Positions 45,982-56,300 of a stretch of DNA of 64,000 nucleotides are shown here, piece by piece; the stretch's first letter is position 1; each line of letters begins with the position of its first letter. The DNA is from Vibrio cyclitrophicus (GTDB lineage Bacteria > Pseudomonadota > Gammaproteobacteria > Enterobacterales > Vibrionaceae). Below the pieces are notes generated by a model. It had not been told where the DNA came from. It worked only from the letters and a program-made list of their open reading frames with translations, and searched no databases. The stretch covers positions 1,488,001 through 1,552,000 of the forward strand of contig NZ_AP025480.1 in NCBI RefSeq assembly GCF_024347435.1. The letters run 5' to 3'. Position numbers and translations under genes: made by a program.

Positions 45982-46791
45982 TTACGAGTTGAAGATAAAC
46001 TTCTCAATCGCGACAGCTACACCATGGTCGTCGTTGCTCGCTGTGATGTGATCCGCCAGTTTCTTGGTTTCTTCCATTGCGTTGTCCATTGCAATGCCAA
46101 GGCCTGCGTATTCAAGCATATGGTGATCGTTTTCAGCATCACCCATGCAGATTACTTCTTCCGATTTAATGCCTAAGTGTTTCGCTATCGCTTCAATACC
46201 GACACCCTTGTTTGATTTTGGGTTTAGGAACTCTAAGAAGAATGGTGCACTTTGTACGATAGTAAACTGAGTTTTAAGCTCTTGTGGTAACTTGCTGATG
46301 ATTTCGGTGAGTTTGTTTGGCTCTGCAACAATCATGGTTTTGATGATTTCGTGGTCGTCTTCTAGTTGAGAAAAGTCGAACTCGGTAATTGCTAAACCAT
46401 TAATACGCGCTTCAATAGCGGTGTACTCATTGTTTTCAGGGGTGATTAAACCATGAACCTTGCTGAATGCATGAACATAGCCACCAAGTTGCTTAGCAAG
46501 AGTTGCGATTTCTTTCGCTGCTTTACCGTTACTGATTTCGCTGTGGATGATCTCTTTAGTCGAAACGTTCTGTACCATAGAGCCGTTGTAAAAGAGTACA
46601 AAGTCATCTTCGCCGTTAATTGAAAGCTCGTCTAATTTGCTTTGCATACCTTCTAAAGGTCGACCAGAAGCGAGAACCACTTTTACTCCTGCAGCACGAG
46701 CTTTGGCTATCGCCTCTTTATTTTCTGGAGAAATCGTTTTTTCTCTGTTGAGTAGTGTGCCATCCATATCAAGAGCTATCAGTTTGTACAT
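45982..46791 (-). CDS. Cof/YidA-type HAD phosphatase
   Basis: A 269-residue HAD-superfamily IIB phosphatase. Motif I is LIALDMDGTLLN (catalytic Asp), motif II VVLASGRP, motif III lysine in SNKGVGIEAI, motif IV GDAENDHHMLEYAGLGIAMDNA. Closest in style to YidA sugar phosphatase. ATG 46791 with TAAGGA before it gives the family start MYKLIALDMDG and is preferred over the in-frame start at 46806. Confidence 0.92.
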   Translation of the reverse strand: MYKLIALDMDGTLLNREKTISPENKEAIAKARAAGVKVVLASGRPLEGMQSKLDELSINGEDDFVLFYNGSMVQNVSTKEIIHSEISNGKAAKEIATLAKQLGGYVHAFSKVHGLITPENNEYTAIEARINGLAITEFDFSQLEDDHEIIKTMIVAEPNKLTEIISKLPQELKTQFTIVQSAPFFLEFLNPKSNKGVGIEAIAKHLGIKSEEVICMGDAENDHHMLEYAGLGIAMDNAMEETKKLADHITASNDDHGVAVAIEKFIFNS

Positions 46792-46976
46792 GTTTTTCCT
46801 TACCAAAAAATTAAAAGTTAACCAAATCTAATGGACGAAAGGATAAGGGAACTTGAAACTTCAGGCTAGGGCTTTGATCAACTCATTTATCAGTACTCAT
46901 TTGTTTGACCAAAGGGGGTAAGTGCTTTAAGGTCTGCGGTTGATTTATTTGACCAAATGATTGAGCTGAGGAAAAG

Positions 46977-47645
46977 TTGTACAAGATTAATGAAATGTTT
47001 GAAACCATCCAGGGTGAGGGCGTGTTTACTGGCGTTCCGGCTGTTTTTGTTCGTCTACAAGTTTGCCCAGTAGGTTGTTCTTGGTGTGACACGAAACAGA
47101 CTTGGGAAGCATTACCTGAAGATGAAACCAGCCTTGGCGATATCATGGTGAAGACAGAGGATTCACCAACTTGGTCAGCAATTGATGCTCAAGGAATTGT
47201 GAATGAATACATCAAGCAAGGTTACACTGCGAAGCACATTGTGATTACTGGTGGTGAGCCGTGTATTTATGATCTTGTCCCGCTTACTGAAGCATTTGAG
47301 CAGCATGGTTGTTGTTGTCAGATTGAGACTAGTGGAACATCAGAAGTTAAAGTGACACTTGACACTTGGGTTACGGTGTCACCAAAAGTGGCGATGAAAG
47401 CGAAACTGGATATTTTAGATAGCGCCTTACAACGTGCTAATGAAATTAAGCATCCAGTGGGTACCGGCAAAGACATCGAACAGCTTGACGGTTTATTGGA
47501 GCGAGCGGATGTTTCGAGTGAAACGGTCGTCGCTCTGCAACCGATTAGTCAAAAAGAACGCGCAACACAACTTTGTATTGATACCTGCATTGAGCGCAAT
47601 TGGCGCTTATCAATCCAAACTCATAAGTATTTGAGTATCGCTTAG
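46977..47645 (+). CDS. queE: 7-carboxy-7-deazaguanine synthase
   Basis: A 222-residue radical-SAM enzyme of queuosine (preQ0) synthesis. The [4Fe-4S] motif is CPVGCSWC (Cys30, Cys34, Cys37). The family start MYKINEMFETIQGEG fits TTG 46977, which has GAGGAAAAG directly before it. No ATG start gives the full conserved N-terminus. queC follows 68 bp downstream. Confidence 0.94.
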   Translation: MYKINEMFETIQGEGVFTGVPAVFVRLQVCPVGCSWCDTKQTWEALPEDETSLGDIMVKTEDSPTWSAIDAQGIVNEYIKQGYTAKHIVITGGEPCIYDLVPLTEAFEQHGCCCQIETSGTSEVKVTLDTWVTVSPKVAMKAKLDILDSALQRANEIKHPVGTGKDIEQLDGLLERADVSSETVVALQPISQKERATQLCIDTCIERNWRLSIQTHKYLSIA

Positions 47646-47713
47646 TTGGTCAGCAGTTTGCGTGTTTGCGGACAGTTTTCCCATTTATGATAGTTCGCCA
47701 GTTTTAGATAGGT

Positions 47714-48415
47714 ATGGAAATGAAAAAAGCAGTTGTAGTATTCAGTGGTGGTCAAGACTCAACTACATGTCTTGTTCAGGCACTAACAGAGTATGATGAA
47801 GTTCATGCGATTACTTTTGATTATGGTCAGCGCCATAAGTTAGAGATCGAAGTCGCTCAGTCATTATCGAAAGAGCTTGGTGTGAAAGCGCATAAAGTGA
47901 TGGATGTGACGCTGCTAAATGAGTTGGCTATTAGCTCTCTGACTCGTGACGATATCCCTGTATCACATGAGCTACAAGAGAATGGATTGCCGAACTCTTT
48001 TGTTCCTGGTCGTAATATTCTGTTCTTAACATTGGCGGGTATTTATGCATACCAGATCGGAGCTGAAACTGTGATTACTGGTGTGTGTGAAACAGATTTC
48101 TCTGGCTATCCTGATTGCCGTAATGATTTTGTAAAAGCGATGAATTCTGCGCTTGTGCAAGGCATGGATAAGAAGCTTGATATCAAAACACCACTGATGT
48201 GGCTGAACAAAGCTGAAACATGGGCGTTGGCAGATCAGTACTTAGCTCTCGAACTTGTTAGAAACAAAACACTAACCTGCTACAACGGTATTATAGGTGA
48301 TGGCTGTGGTGATTGCCCAGCATGTGAACTACGAAAGGCCGGCCTTAACGATTACTTAGTTGACCGTCAAAGTATTATGACTGAGTTGGTTCGTAAACAG
48401 ACTGAGTATAAATAG
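47714..48415 (+). CDS. queC: 7-cyano-7-deazaguanine synthase
   Basis: A 233-residue ATP-dependent enzyme converting carboxydeazaguanine to preQ0. PP-loop SGGQDS at 11-16. A C-terminal zinc site with four Cys in [16 protein letters not shown]. Works with QueE. Its last 41 bp overlap the 3' end of the convergent GGDEF gene. Confidence 0.95.
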   Translation: MEMKKAVVVFSGGQDSTTCLVQALTEYDEVHAITFDYGQRHKLEIEVAQSLSKELGVKAHKVMDVTLLNELAISSLTRDDIPVSHELQENGLPNSFVPGRNILFLTLAGIYAYQIGAETVITGVCETDFSGYPDCRNDFVKAMNSALVQGMDKKLDIKTPLMWLNKAETWALADQYLALELVRNKTLTCYNGIIGDGCGDCPACELRKAGLNDYLVDRQSIMTELVRKQTEYK

Positions 48416-50408
48416 CTTCAGGTATGTCAATTGGTTCGTTATAAGCGTCAATGATACAGTTTCGACCATTACTCTTTGCTTGATACAATGCTTGGTCAAG
48501 AACAGAGTAGAGAGCATCAAAGTCACTTAGTGCGTTTGAGGTTGCTAGATAAGCAAAACTCGCGGTTACATTAAGTGGCTTTTTGCTTTCTGACAGGAAA
48601 ATACTGTTTGATATAGCATAATGCAGTTCTTCAACGCGTTCACGGACCTCAGACGGCTTGGTATCGGTCAGCATAATAAGAAATTCTTCGCCGCCCAAAC
48701 GTCCAAATAACTCACCTTTTACTAAATGCTTTCTTATTTGGTTACTGACATGAACAAGTGCTATGTCACCCGTTGGGTGGCCATGCTCATCATTAATCTC
48801 TTTAAATTTATCTAAATCCAGTAAAACGAGTACGTGTTGTTTTTTGTTTTTTTGGCAATGTCTAACTCGCTTGATCCTGCGTATTATTTCGGTCCTGTTG
48901 TAAGCTTTGGTCATTGCGTCAATCGCGGCTCTCGCTCGGATGGTCTTGTTTGCCAATACCGTAAAGCTGGCAGCGCAGAGTAATACAAACATGATGATGT
49001 TGTACATCCACCTTTGGTGCTCCATCTTTTCAATTCGAAGGCGATCGAGTTTTGTCTGGTGTGTTAGGAAAGAATTCTTCAGTTCTTGCTCATATTTGGC
49101 ATGAGTAAGGTCAAGAGCCTCAAAAGCTAACCTGTTATCAATGTCTCTGGCCTTTAATTGTATTGCTGAGTGTCTCTGATAGTAATAAAAAGCCTGTTGG
49201 TAACCATTGAGTGACTGGTGAATATCAGAAAGCTGAAGAAGAGCTTGGGCGACGTATTTAAGTCTTGTGACCTGCTCAGCTAACTCCAACGCTTGCTGTG
49301 CGTAGTTTAGCGCTTCAGTTGTCAGCTGTTGTTCTTCGAACATGTCACTTAATGCCAAATAAGCGTTGATACGAATAACGTTATTGTTAAGTTCATTAGA
49401 GGCAGAAAGAGACTCAACCAAATAGGTTTTTGCTAACTCATAATCATGTGTTTGTGTGTAGGCTTTTCCCAAGCCTAAGTTTGTCAAAGCGATGCCATAG
49501 TTATGGGGAGATGCGCTTAGCATTGTCCTCGCTTTTTGAAAGTGCTTAATTGCTAGGTTACTTTGGCTTTGACTTAAATACAGTTCGGCTAAGCTATGGT
49601 GCACTTGAGCTTTCATTAGAGCATAAGTATCGGCTCTTAGTATGAGTGCTTCTTTGAGGTATTGTTCTGATTTTTCATATTGTTTTAGTTCTTTGAGCAG
49701 ATTGCCAACATCGTTATAAATGCCCGATATATCATGCCCTTGTGGGAATACTTTGATCAAAGACAGGTAAGTATTTAACGCTGCTTGATAGTCACTACGA
49801 AAATGGTGGTTGTTGGCGATGACTCGATATGTCACGAATTTGGGTAATACTGGGTCAACGAGGTTTTGAAAATCGCTCTGAAGTGCAGAACAGTAATAGT
49901 TAGCTTGGTGATATTTGGCTTGTTCATTGAGAGAGCGACACAGTTGGTACTTCAACAGTGCACGCCCCGTTATATCATTGCGTGATTGCATCTTAGTGAG
50001 TAGCGTCAAAAAGCCCTGTTGAGCGTCTTCGTAGTGACCTTGTCTGTCTTTTACTAACGCTGAAATGAACGCTTTTTCTATTGCTTGATATTCACTGTTG
50101 TTTGAAGCAATACCATAAAATGGTTGTGAGCGATGACTCATGTATTCGTACAATAATGAAGAAAGGTATAGCTTATCTCCATAGTGATTTAAGCTCGTAT
50201 AACGTGTTTGCAGCATGTTCAGTGCGCGGGAAGGGGAACGAGTTAAAGTGGATAAATAGAGAGCATTCCAGTCAGCGTTGGGAGTAGAATCAAGATTTAT
50301 GTTTGAGTCACTGACGGGGAAGCTGTTATGGCGATCTAATGTAGGTACTTGGCCATAAGAATAGAAGCTGGTTAAAAGCAGAAAAGTAATAAAGACGGAG
50401 TGAATCAC
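48375..50408 (-). CDS. TPR-containing diguanylate cyclase (GGDEF)
   Basis: A 677-residue protein: signal-like N-terminus, periplasmic TPR repeats (about 130-420, such as [25 protein letters not shown]), a membrane helix ([20 protein letters not shown], about 470) and a GGDEF domain with intact catalytic motif GGEEF. The usual inhibitory RxxD is replaced (VKGE), so product inhibition may be absent. It should make cyclic-di-GMP in response to an envelope signal. It ends inside the queC 3' end. The start is GTG 50408 with no clear ribosome site. It lies close to an adhesin system that is usually controlled by cyclic-di-GMP. Confidence 0.9.
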   Translation of the reverse strand: MIHSVFITFLLLTSFYSYGQVPTLDRHNSFPVSDSNINLDSTPNADWNALYLSTLTRSPSRALNMLQTRYTSLNHYGDKLYLSSLLYEYMSHRSQPFYGIASNNSEYQAIEKAFISALVKDRQGHYEDAQQGFLTLLTKMQSRNDITGRALLKYQLCRSLNEQAKYHQANYYCSALQSDFQNLVDPVLPKFVTYRVIANNHHFRSDYQAALNTYLSLIKVFPQGHDISGIYNDVGNLLKELKQYEKSEQYLKEALILRADTYALMKAQVHHSLAELYLSQSQSNLAIKHFQKARTMLSASPHNYGIALTNLGLGKAYTQTHDYELAKTYLVESLSASNELNNNVIRINAYLALSDMFEEQQLTTEALNYAQQALELAEQVTRLKYVAQALLQLSDIHQSLNGYQQAFYYYQRHSAIQLKARDIDNRLAFEALDLTHAKYEQELKNSFLTHQTKLDRLRIEKMEHQRWMYNIIMFVLLCAASFTVLANKTIRARAAIDAMTKAYNRTEIIRRIKRVRHCQKNKKQHVLVLLDLDKFKEINDEHGHPTGDIALVHVSNQIRKHLVKGELFGRLGGEEFLIMLTDTKPSEVRERVEELHYAISNSIFLSESKKPLNVTASFAYLATSNALSDFDALYSVLDQALYQAKSNGRNCIIDAYNEPIDIPEAIYTQSVYEPTQS

Positions 50409-50532
50409 GAGGAACTATCAATCAGATAAAGAACGACATTCTATTATTAGTTTGAGGTTGCTTCAATTTTTGAATGATACTTACAGTGATTTATGCGAGT
50501 TGTATCTCTGATTTGTTGATGGTTATCAGGGT

Positions 50533-50566
50533 AATAGCGGTCGTACTTATTCGCACGACCGCTATT
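50533..50566. terminator. Strong hairpin after the DUF2750 gene, without a T-run
   Basis: AATAGCGGTCGT / ACGACCGCTATT, a 12-bp perfect stem with a ten-base loop, six bases after the minus-strand stop. No U-tract follows on either strand, so it may stabilise the 3' end rather than terminate by itself. Confidence 0.45.
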
Positions 50567-50571
50567 GGAAA

Positions 50572-50922
50572 TTAAATGTACAATTTCGCTAGATCAGAAG
50601 GTTCAAGCTCTTTGCCTTCTAATGTTGCATTCCAGTTCGTACCAACAAGAACGCCGTCTTCAGCAAGAGTCAGTAGCCAGTCTTCTACAAAGATATCTAG
50701 TGGGATTTCTAATACTTCAAAATCAGCCCACTCTTCAACGTTGTGAGTCTGAGCATCTTCTTTTGAAGACCAAAATGGCATCACTTCGCTGCTTTCGAAT
50801 TCACTTGAGTCACATGCTAGCCAACCTTCTTCGTTACGAAGGCCCCATACAAGTTTAGTTTCTTGTGTTTCAGAAACGAAAAGTTCTAGATTTGCTTGAG
50901 TATCAGCGGTTAGTTTGCTCAT
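50572..50922 (-). CDS. DUF2750-family protein
   Basis: A 116-residue acidic cytoplasmic protein whose opening (LELFVSETQETKLVWGLRNEEGWLACDSSEFESSEVMPFWSSKEDA) fits the DUF2750 family. Function unknown. Single gene between the GGDEF gene and the OmpA/TolC pair, with no sign of co-transcription. Confidence 0.75.
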   Translation of the reverse strand: MSKLTADTQANLELFVSETQETKLVWGLRNEEGWLACDSSEFESSEVMPFWSSKEDAQTHNVEEWADFEVLEIPLDIFVEDWLLTLAEDGVLVGTNWNATLEGKELEPSDLAKLYI

Positions 50923-51057
50923 GGATTAATTCTCTATGTTGATAACGTGACAAGATTAACATTATAGACGGCTTAGGTATATGCTATTTAAGGAATTATA
51001 AGCGTACTGAAACGCTACCTAAAGATAACGTTTCAGATGAGGCATAACTAAGAGTGG

Positions 51058-51675
51058 TTACTTTCCAATTTTTGTAAAAATATGCCATTCTTCTTTGATG
51101 TTGCCTTTGAATCCGGCGACAGAAGCGACAACTTTTCTATTGAGCGCATGGTTGATTTTGGTTCCCTCTTCATTAGAAACGGTATCCCCGTAGCCAACGA
51201 TTGTCACTCTAGATGGTTGTATACCATTACTTATTAGGGCTCGCCTTACATTTGATGCTCGTTCTTTCGATAAGTCTAAGTTGTGAGCCGCGTTTCCGAC
51301 TTTACTCGCGTAGCCTTGTAGACGAATGGTTGTGCTTTCATACCGCTTTAAAAACGCGGCCATTTGACGAATTTGGCCAAGAAAAACAGGATTGATTTCT
51401 GTTGAATTGTTGGCAAATAAGATGTGAAGTTCTTTCTGTTCCGTTGACTCGAAATAAGAGCCGCAGCCGTCATTATCGATTTCAGCGCCAATCTGTGTAT
51501 CAACACATAAATCACGGGCGTTGATAACACCATCATTGTCGTCGTCTTCTAGATCGTAACTTTGTACGCTCTCTGGGAGCGCTCGATACTCGAACTCTTC
51601 ATCGTTTGTTTCAGCTAAAATGTTGGCAGAAGCAACCAATAGACAGAGTGGAAATACAGCTTTTAGCAGCTTCAT
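51058..51675 (-). CDS. OmpA-family protein linked to the type I secretion channel
   Basis: A 205-residue exported protein: signal MKLLKAVFPLCLLVASANILA, a short thrombospondin-3-like calcium motif (DDDNDGVINARDLCVDTQ), then a C-terminal OmpA peptidoglycan-binding domain (about 95-190, GYASKVGNAAHNLDLSKERASNVRRALISNGI). It overlaps the TolC-like stop by one base, so it is translated with it. Such OmpA partners accompany LapA/BapA-type adhesin secretion loci and may tether the channel to the wall. Confidence 0.88.
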   Translation of the reverse strand: MKLLKAVFPLCLLVASANILAETNDEEFEYRALPESVQSYDLEDDDNDGVINARDLCVDTQIGAEIDNDGCGSYFESTEQKELHILFANNSTEINPVFLGQIRQMAAFLKRYESTTIRLQGYASKVGNAAHNLDLSKERASNVRRALISNGIQPSRVTIVGYGDTVSNEEGTKINHALNRKVVASVAGFKGNIKEEWHIFTKIGK

Positions 51676-52982
51676 TAATATTCTACCTTTTCATTCCATT
51701 CTTGGGGGATATCGACACGTAAACCTGTCAGTAAATTACCGGTTGCGTTCATGACCCGGTATTTAGCATATTGTTCATCGTACTTGGCATCTAAATAGCC
51801 TTTACGAGCTTCAAAGAGCTCATTTTCAGTGTTAAGTAAATCGAGAAGTGTTCGTTTACCGATGCGGTATTGCTTCTCGTAAGAGATAACCGTATCTGAT
51901 GCTGAGTCTACGTGATCTGATAAGAACTCTTTCTGTTGTACGGTTAAATCAAGTGCGCTCCATGACAAGCGTAGGCTCTCTTCTACATTACGATATGTAC
52001 TTTCACGCAGATCTTTGGCCTTATTTAATTGGTAAGCAGCACTTTCAGCGCGGTCTTGATCAGCGCCGCCGTTATACAAGTTATATCTCAAGCGGACCAT
52101 TGCGGAAAATTCGTCACTACTCCCTTCGTTGCCACCTGCGTCATCACGCCAGGTTTGCGCGGCTTCGAAAGAAACAGTCGGATAATTTGAACTTTTAGAC
52201 TGTTTATATTGGAATTTAGCGGAGTCCACATCGGCTTGTGCAATTTTAATAACAGGATGTTGGTTGAAAGCTTTCGCAAGAGCGCCATCTACGGTGTAAG
52301 GAATTGCTCCAGTGTCTGCTCGCGGAAACACTAACCCCAAAGGTGACTGTCCAACAATACGTTTAAATTGAGTATGCGTATCAAACAAATTATTTTGTGC
52401 TGCGAGCAAGTTACCATGAGCTTTCGCAATACGAGCTTCTACTTGGGACATATCTGCTGTAGAGCCAATGCCAGATTCGACACGTTTTCGAATATCTCTA
52501 TAGATATCCTTGTGTGTTGCCAGGTTGTTTTCAGACAGGGTGAGGACTTCATAAGCTTTCACTGCATCAAGGTATACTTTGGTGACCTCGAGAGCGATAT
52601 CTTGGGCGTTGGAGAGTAATTGGTAACGAACAGATTCTGCATCAGCCGCGGTACGATCAATATCGTTGGAAGTATTTGCTCCATCCCAAATTAACTGAGT
52701 CAAAGTAATCGTCGCTTCTTTACGCGTCAGATCTGTTGAATTTGTATTGGTCACTAGATCGGTATGCTCATAACCAATCCCACCATCTAGATCTATACTT
52801 GGACGATAAGCACCGCCAGAAGCATCGTTAACGTAACGTTTACTTACGTACTCATTATAAGCACTTTTAATTTCAGGATTGCTTTCCAACGTAAAAGCGA
52901 CGGCTTGCTCAAGAGTTTGTGCCGCAGCTGGAAAGGTCATTGCTATAGCTAGCCCTAAGGTCGTCGTTTGAATCCTATTCAA
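51675..52982 (-). CDS. TolC-family outer-membrane channel of a type I adhesin secretion system (LapE/AggA-like)
   Basis: About 435 residues with a signal (MNRIQTTTLGLAIAMTFPAAA) and the duplicated OEP helix pattern (LEQAVAFTLESNPEIKSAYNEY; second-half AFNQHPVIKIAQADVDSAKFQYKQSKSSNYP). This is the TolC subgroup used by type I adhesin exporters. Start choice: a TTG at 52997 is in frame, but GGAGAG lies about six bases before a second TTG at 52982, which also gives the cleaner signal peptide. It reads divergently from the giant adhesin gene. The matching ABC transporter and adaptor are not in the window and may follow the adhesin. Confidence 0.87.
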   Translation of the reverse strand: MNRIQTTTLGLAIAMTFPAAAQTLEQAVAFTLESNPEIKSAYNEYVSKRYVNDASGGAYRPSIDLDGGIGYEHTDLVTNTNSTDLTRKEATITLTQLIWDGANTSNDIDRTAADAESVRYQLLSNAQDIALEVTKVYLDAVKAYEVLTLSENNLATHKDIYRDIRKRVESGIGSTADMSQVEARIAKAHGNLLAAQNNLFDTHTQFKRIVGQSPLGLVFPRADTGAIPYTVDGALAKAFNQHPVIKIAQADVDSAKFQYKQSKSSNYPTVSFEAAQTWRDDAGGNEGSSDEFSAMVRLRYNLYNGGADQDRAESAAYQLNKAKDLRESTYRNVEESLRLSWSALDLTVQQKEFLSDHVDSASDTVISYEKQYRIGKRTLLDLLNTENELFEARKGYLDAKYDEQYAKYRVMNATGNLLTGLRVDIPQEWNEKVEY

Positions 52983-53384
52983 TTTGCATCTCTCCAAAAT
53001 GAGTCACACCTGAGTCTTAATTTTGCACGATGATATACAAAATTCAGATGAACCGCCAAAAAAATTACGATCGCTACAACTGGCGCTCGCAAATGGTTGT
53101 AAATTTGTTAACCGATCACTGTGCGTATTGTGATGTTTTAATGCACTTAGAACACCTATTAATATGTCAATTATTTTTCGTTAGCACAATAACTTATATC
53201 AAATTTAAGAGCGCTTTAAGTATTGATGAGTGTGACCATTGTCATCATGGTGTATACGACCTTGTTAAAATGTGCATTCATAACTATGAATTATATGGTG
53301 TTAGGTGTTATATTTTACCTAATATTATAAATACAATGTCACTATTTTGACGTTTTGATTGAAAAATGAGTTTTAGGGGTTTAT
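52983..53384. promoter_or_regulatory. Divergent promoter region between the LapE-like channel and the giant adhesin
   Basis: About 400 bp, strongly AT-rich, between two divergent genes of the same system. It must hold both promoters. A partial CRP-like half site (TGTGA then TCATC, about 53228-53244) is too weak to call. An open frame at 53030-53350 looks accidental. Confidence 0.45.
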
Positions 53385-56300
53385 ATGGACATGACAGTAT
53401 TGAATGCGAGCGGTGCATTGGCACTTGGTCAACGCATTGTTGTTTCGGTAGATGGTACAATTAAAGTCCTAGAAGACGGCCAGCCATTACAAGCAGGGGA
53501 TGTCATTCTTGAATCCCAGAGCGAAAACTCTGAATCTCCAATTTCAGTCAAGCGTTTTTCGCCTGAAGATGGCGGTGAAGTTGAACTAGACCAAGACATT
53601 GCAAATATCTTTACGGCTTTAGAAGAAGGTCAGGATCCGACGGAGCTAGGCGAAGAATTTGCAACGGCAGCTGGTGAAAGTGGTTCAAGCCTAGTAAGTA
53701 GCGGGACTATTGAGCGCGACGGTGAAGAAACCATTCCAGGTACTGAATTTGTAACGACGGGCTTTGAAGCGCTGGGAATGTCTCGTACTCAAAGCTTGAG
53801 TCTTCTTGATGCTTTCCGTTCGGTTGACCAACCTAACAATCCTCCTACCTTTGTTGATAACAACAATGACCCTGTTGGCGACACTCTCTCATTTACAACC
53901 GATGAAGATACCCCAGTAAACGGAACCCTTTCAGCTTCAGACGAAGACGGTGACTCTCTGTCTTTCACCAAAGCCACTGATCCCTCAAACGGAACTGTTG
54001 TTGTCGATGAAAACGGTGACTGGACCTACACACCTAATGAAAACTACAACGGTGATGATAGCTTTACGGTTGTTGTCTCCGACGGCCAAGGTGGCACAGA
54101 CACTATAACCGTTAATATTGGTGTAGTGGCAAGCGACGACAAAGCGGTCGTGACCCCAAGCCAAGATGGCGACGACGCGGGCGCGGTGCAAGAAGACGTG
54201 ACCGACCTAGCGACAGGCAAGTTGGACGTGGTTGACCCAGACGCAGGCGAAGCGGTGTTCGTTACGCAAACGAACGTAGCGGATGGCAACTGGGGTAGCT
54301 TCAGCATCGATGCGGCGGGCAACTGGACGTACGATCTGAACAACGACCACGCGGATGTACAGGCACTGGACAGCGATAGCGACCCAGTGACACGCGTCAT
54401 CACGGTGGCAACGGCCGACGGCACGACACACGACGTGACCGTGACCATCACGGGCAGCGACGACAAAGCGGTCGTGACCCCAAGCCAAGATGGCGACGAC
54501 GCGGGCGCGGTGCAAGAAGACGTGACCGACCTAGCGACAGGCAAGTTGGACGTGGTTGACCCAGACGCAGGCGAAGCGGTGTTCGTTACGCAAACGAACG
54601 TAGCGGATGGCAACTGGGGTAGCTTCAGCATCGATGCGGCGGGCAACTGGACGTACGATCTGAACAACGACCACGCGGATGTACAGGCACTGGACAGCGA
54701 TAGCGACCCAGTGACACGCGTCATCACGGTGGCAACGGCCGACGGCACGACACACGACGTGACCGTGACCATCACGGGCAGCGACGACAAAGCGGTCGTG
54801 ACCCCAAGCCAAGATGGCGACGACGCGGGCGCGGTGCAAGAAGACGTGACCGACCTAGCGACAGGCAAGTTGGACGTGGTTGACCCAGACGCAGGCGAAG
54901 CGGTGTTCGTTACGCAAACGAACGTAGCGGATGGCAACTGGGGTAGCTTCAGCATCGATGCGGCGGGCAACTGGACGTACGATCTGAACAACGACCACGC
55001 GGATGTACAGGCACTGGACAGCGATAGCGACCCAGTGACACGCGTCATCACGGTGGCAACGGCCGACGGCACGACACACGACGTGACCGTGACCATCACG
55101 GGCAGCGACGACAAAGCGGTCGTGACCCCAAGCCAAGATGGCGACGACGCGGGCGCGGTGCAAGAAGACGTGACCGACCTAGCGACAGGCAAGTTGGACG
55201 TGGTTGACCCAGACGCAGGCGAAGCGGTGTTCGTTACGCAAACGAACGTAGCGGATGGCAACTGGGGTAGCTTCAGCATCGATGCGGCGGGCAACTGGAC
55301 GTACGATCTGAACAACGACCACGCGGATGTACAGGCACTGGACAGCGATAGCGACCCAGTGACACGCGTCATCACGGTGGCAACGGCCGACGGCACGACA
55401 CACGACGTGACCGTGACCATCACGGGCAGCGACGACAAAGCGGTCGTGACCCCAAGCCAAGATGGCGACGACGCGGGCGCGGTGCAAGAAGACGTGACCG
55501 ACCTAGCGACAGGCAAGTTGGACGTGGTTGACCCAGACGCAGGCGAAGCGGTGTTCGTTACGCAAACGAACGTAGCGGATGGCAACTGGGGTAGCTTCAG
55601 CATCGATGCGGCGGGCAACTGGACGTACGATCTGAACAACGACCACGCGGATGTACAGGCACTGGACAGCGATAGCGACCCAGTGACACGCGTCATCACG
55701 GTGGCAACGGCCGACGGCACGACACACGACGTGACCGTGACCATCACGGGCAGCGACGACAAAGCGGTCGTGACCCCAAGCCAAGATGGCGACGACGCGG
55801 GCGCGGTGCAAGAAGACGTGACCGACCTAGCGACAGGCAAGTTGGACGTGGTTGACCCAGACGCAGGCGAAGCGGTGTTCGTTACGCAAACGAACGTAGC
55901 GGATGGCAACTGGGGTAGCTTCAGCATCGATGCGGCGGGCAACTGGACGTACGATCTGAACAACGACCACGCGGATGTACAGGCACTGGACAGCGATAGC
56001 GACCCAGTGACACGCGTCATCACGGTGGCAACGGCCGACGGCACGACACACGACGTGACCGTGACCATCACGGGCAGCGACGACAAAGCGGTCGTGACCC
56101 CAAGCCAAGATGGCGACGACGCGGGCGCGGTGCAAGAAGACGTGACCGACCTAGCGACAGGCAAGTTGGACGTGGTTGACCCAGACGCAGGCGAAGCGGT
56201 GTTCGTTACGCAAACGAACGTAGCGGATGGCAACTGGGGTAGCTTCAGCATCGATGCGGCGGGCAACTGGACGTACGATCTGAACAACGACCACGCGGAT

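Noticed and set aside
53030..53350. 106-codon plus-strand frame upstream of the adhesin
   Set aside because: It lies in very AT-rich promoter DNA between two divergent genes of one system, has no clear ribosome site, and its product shows no domain or signal.
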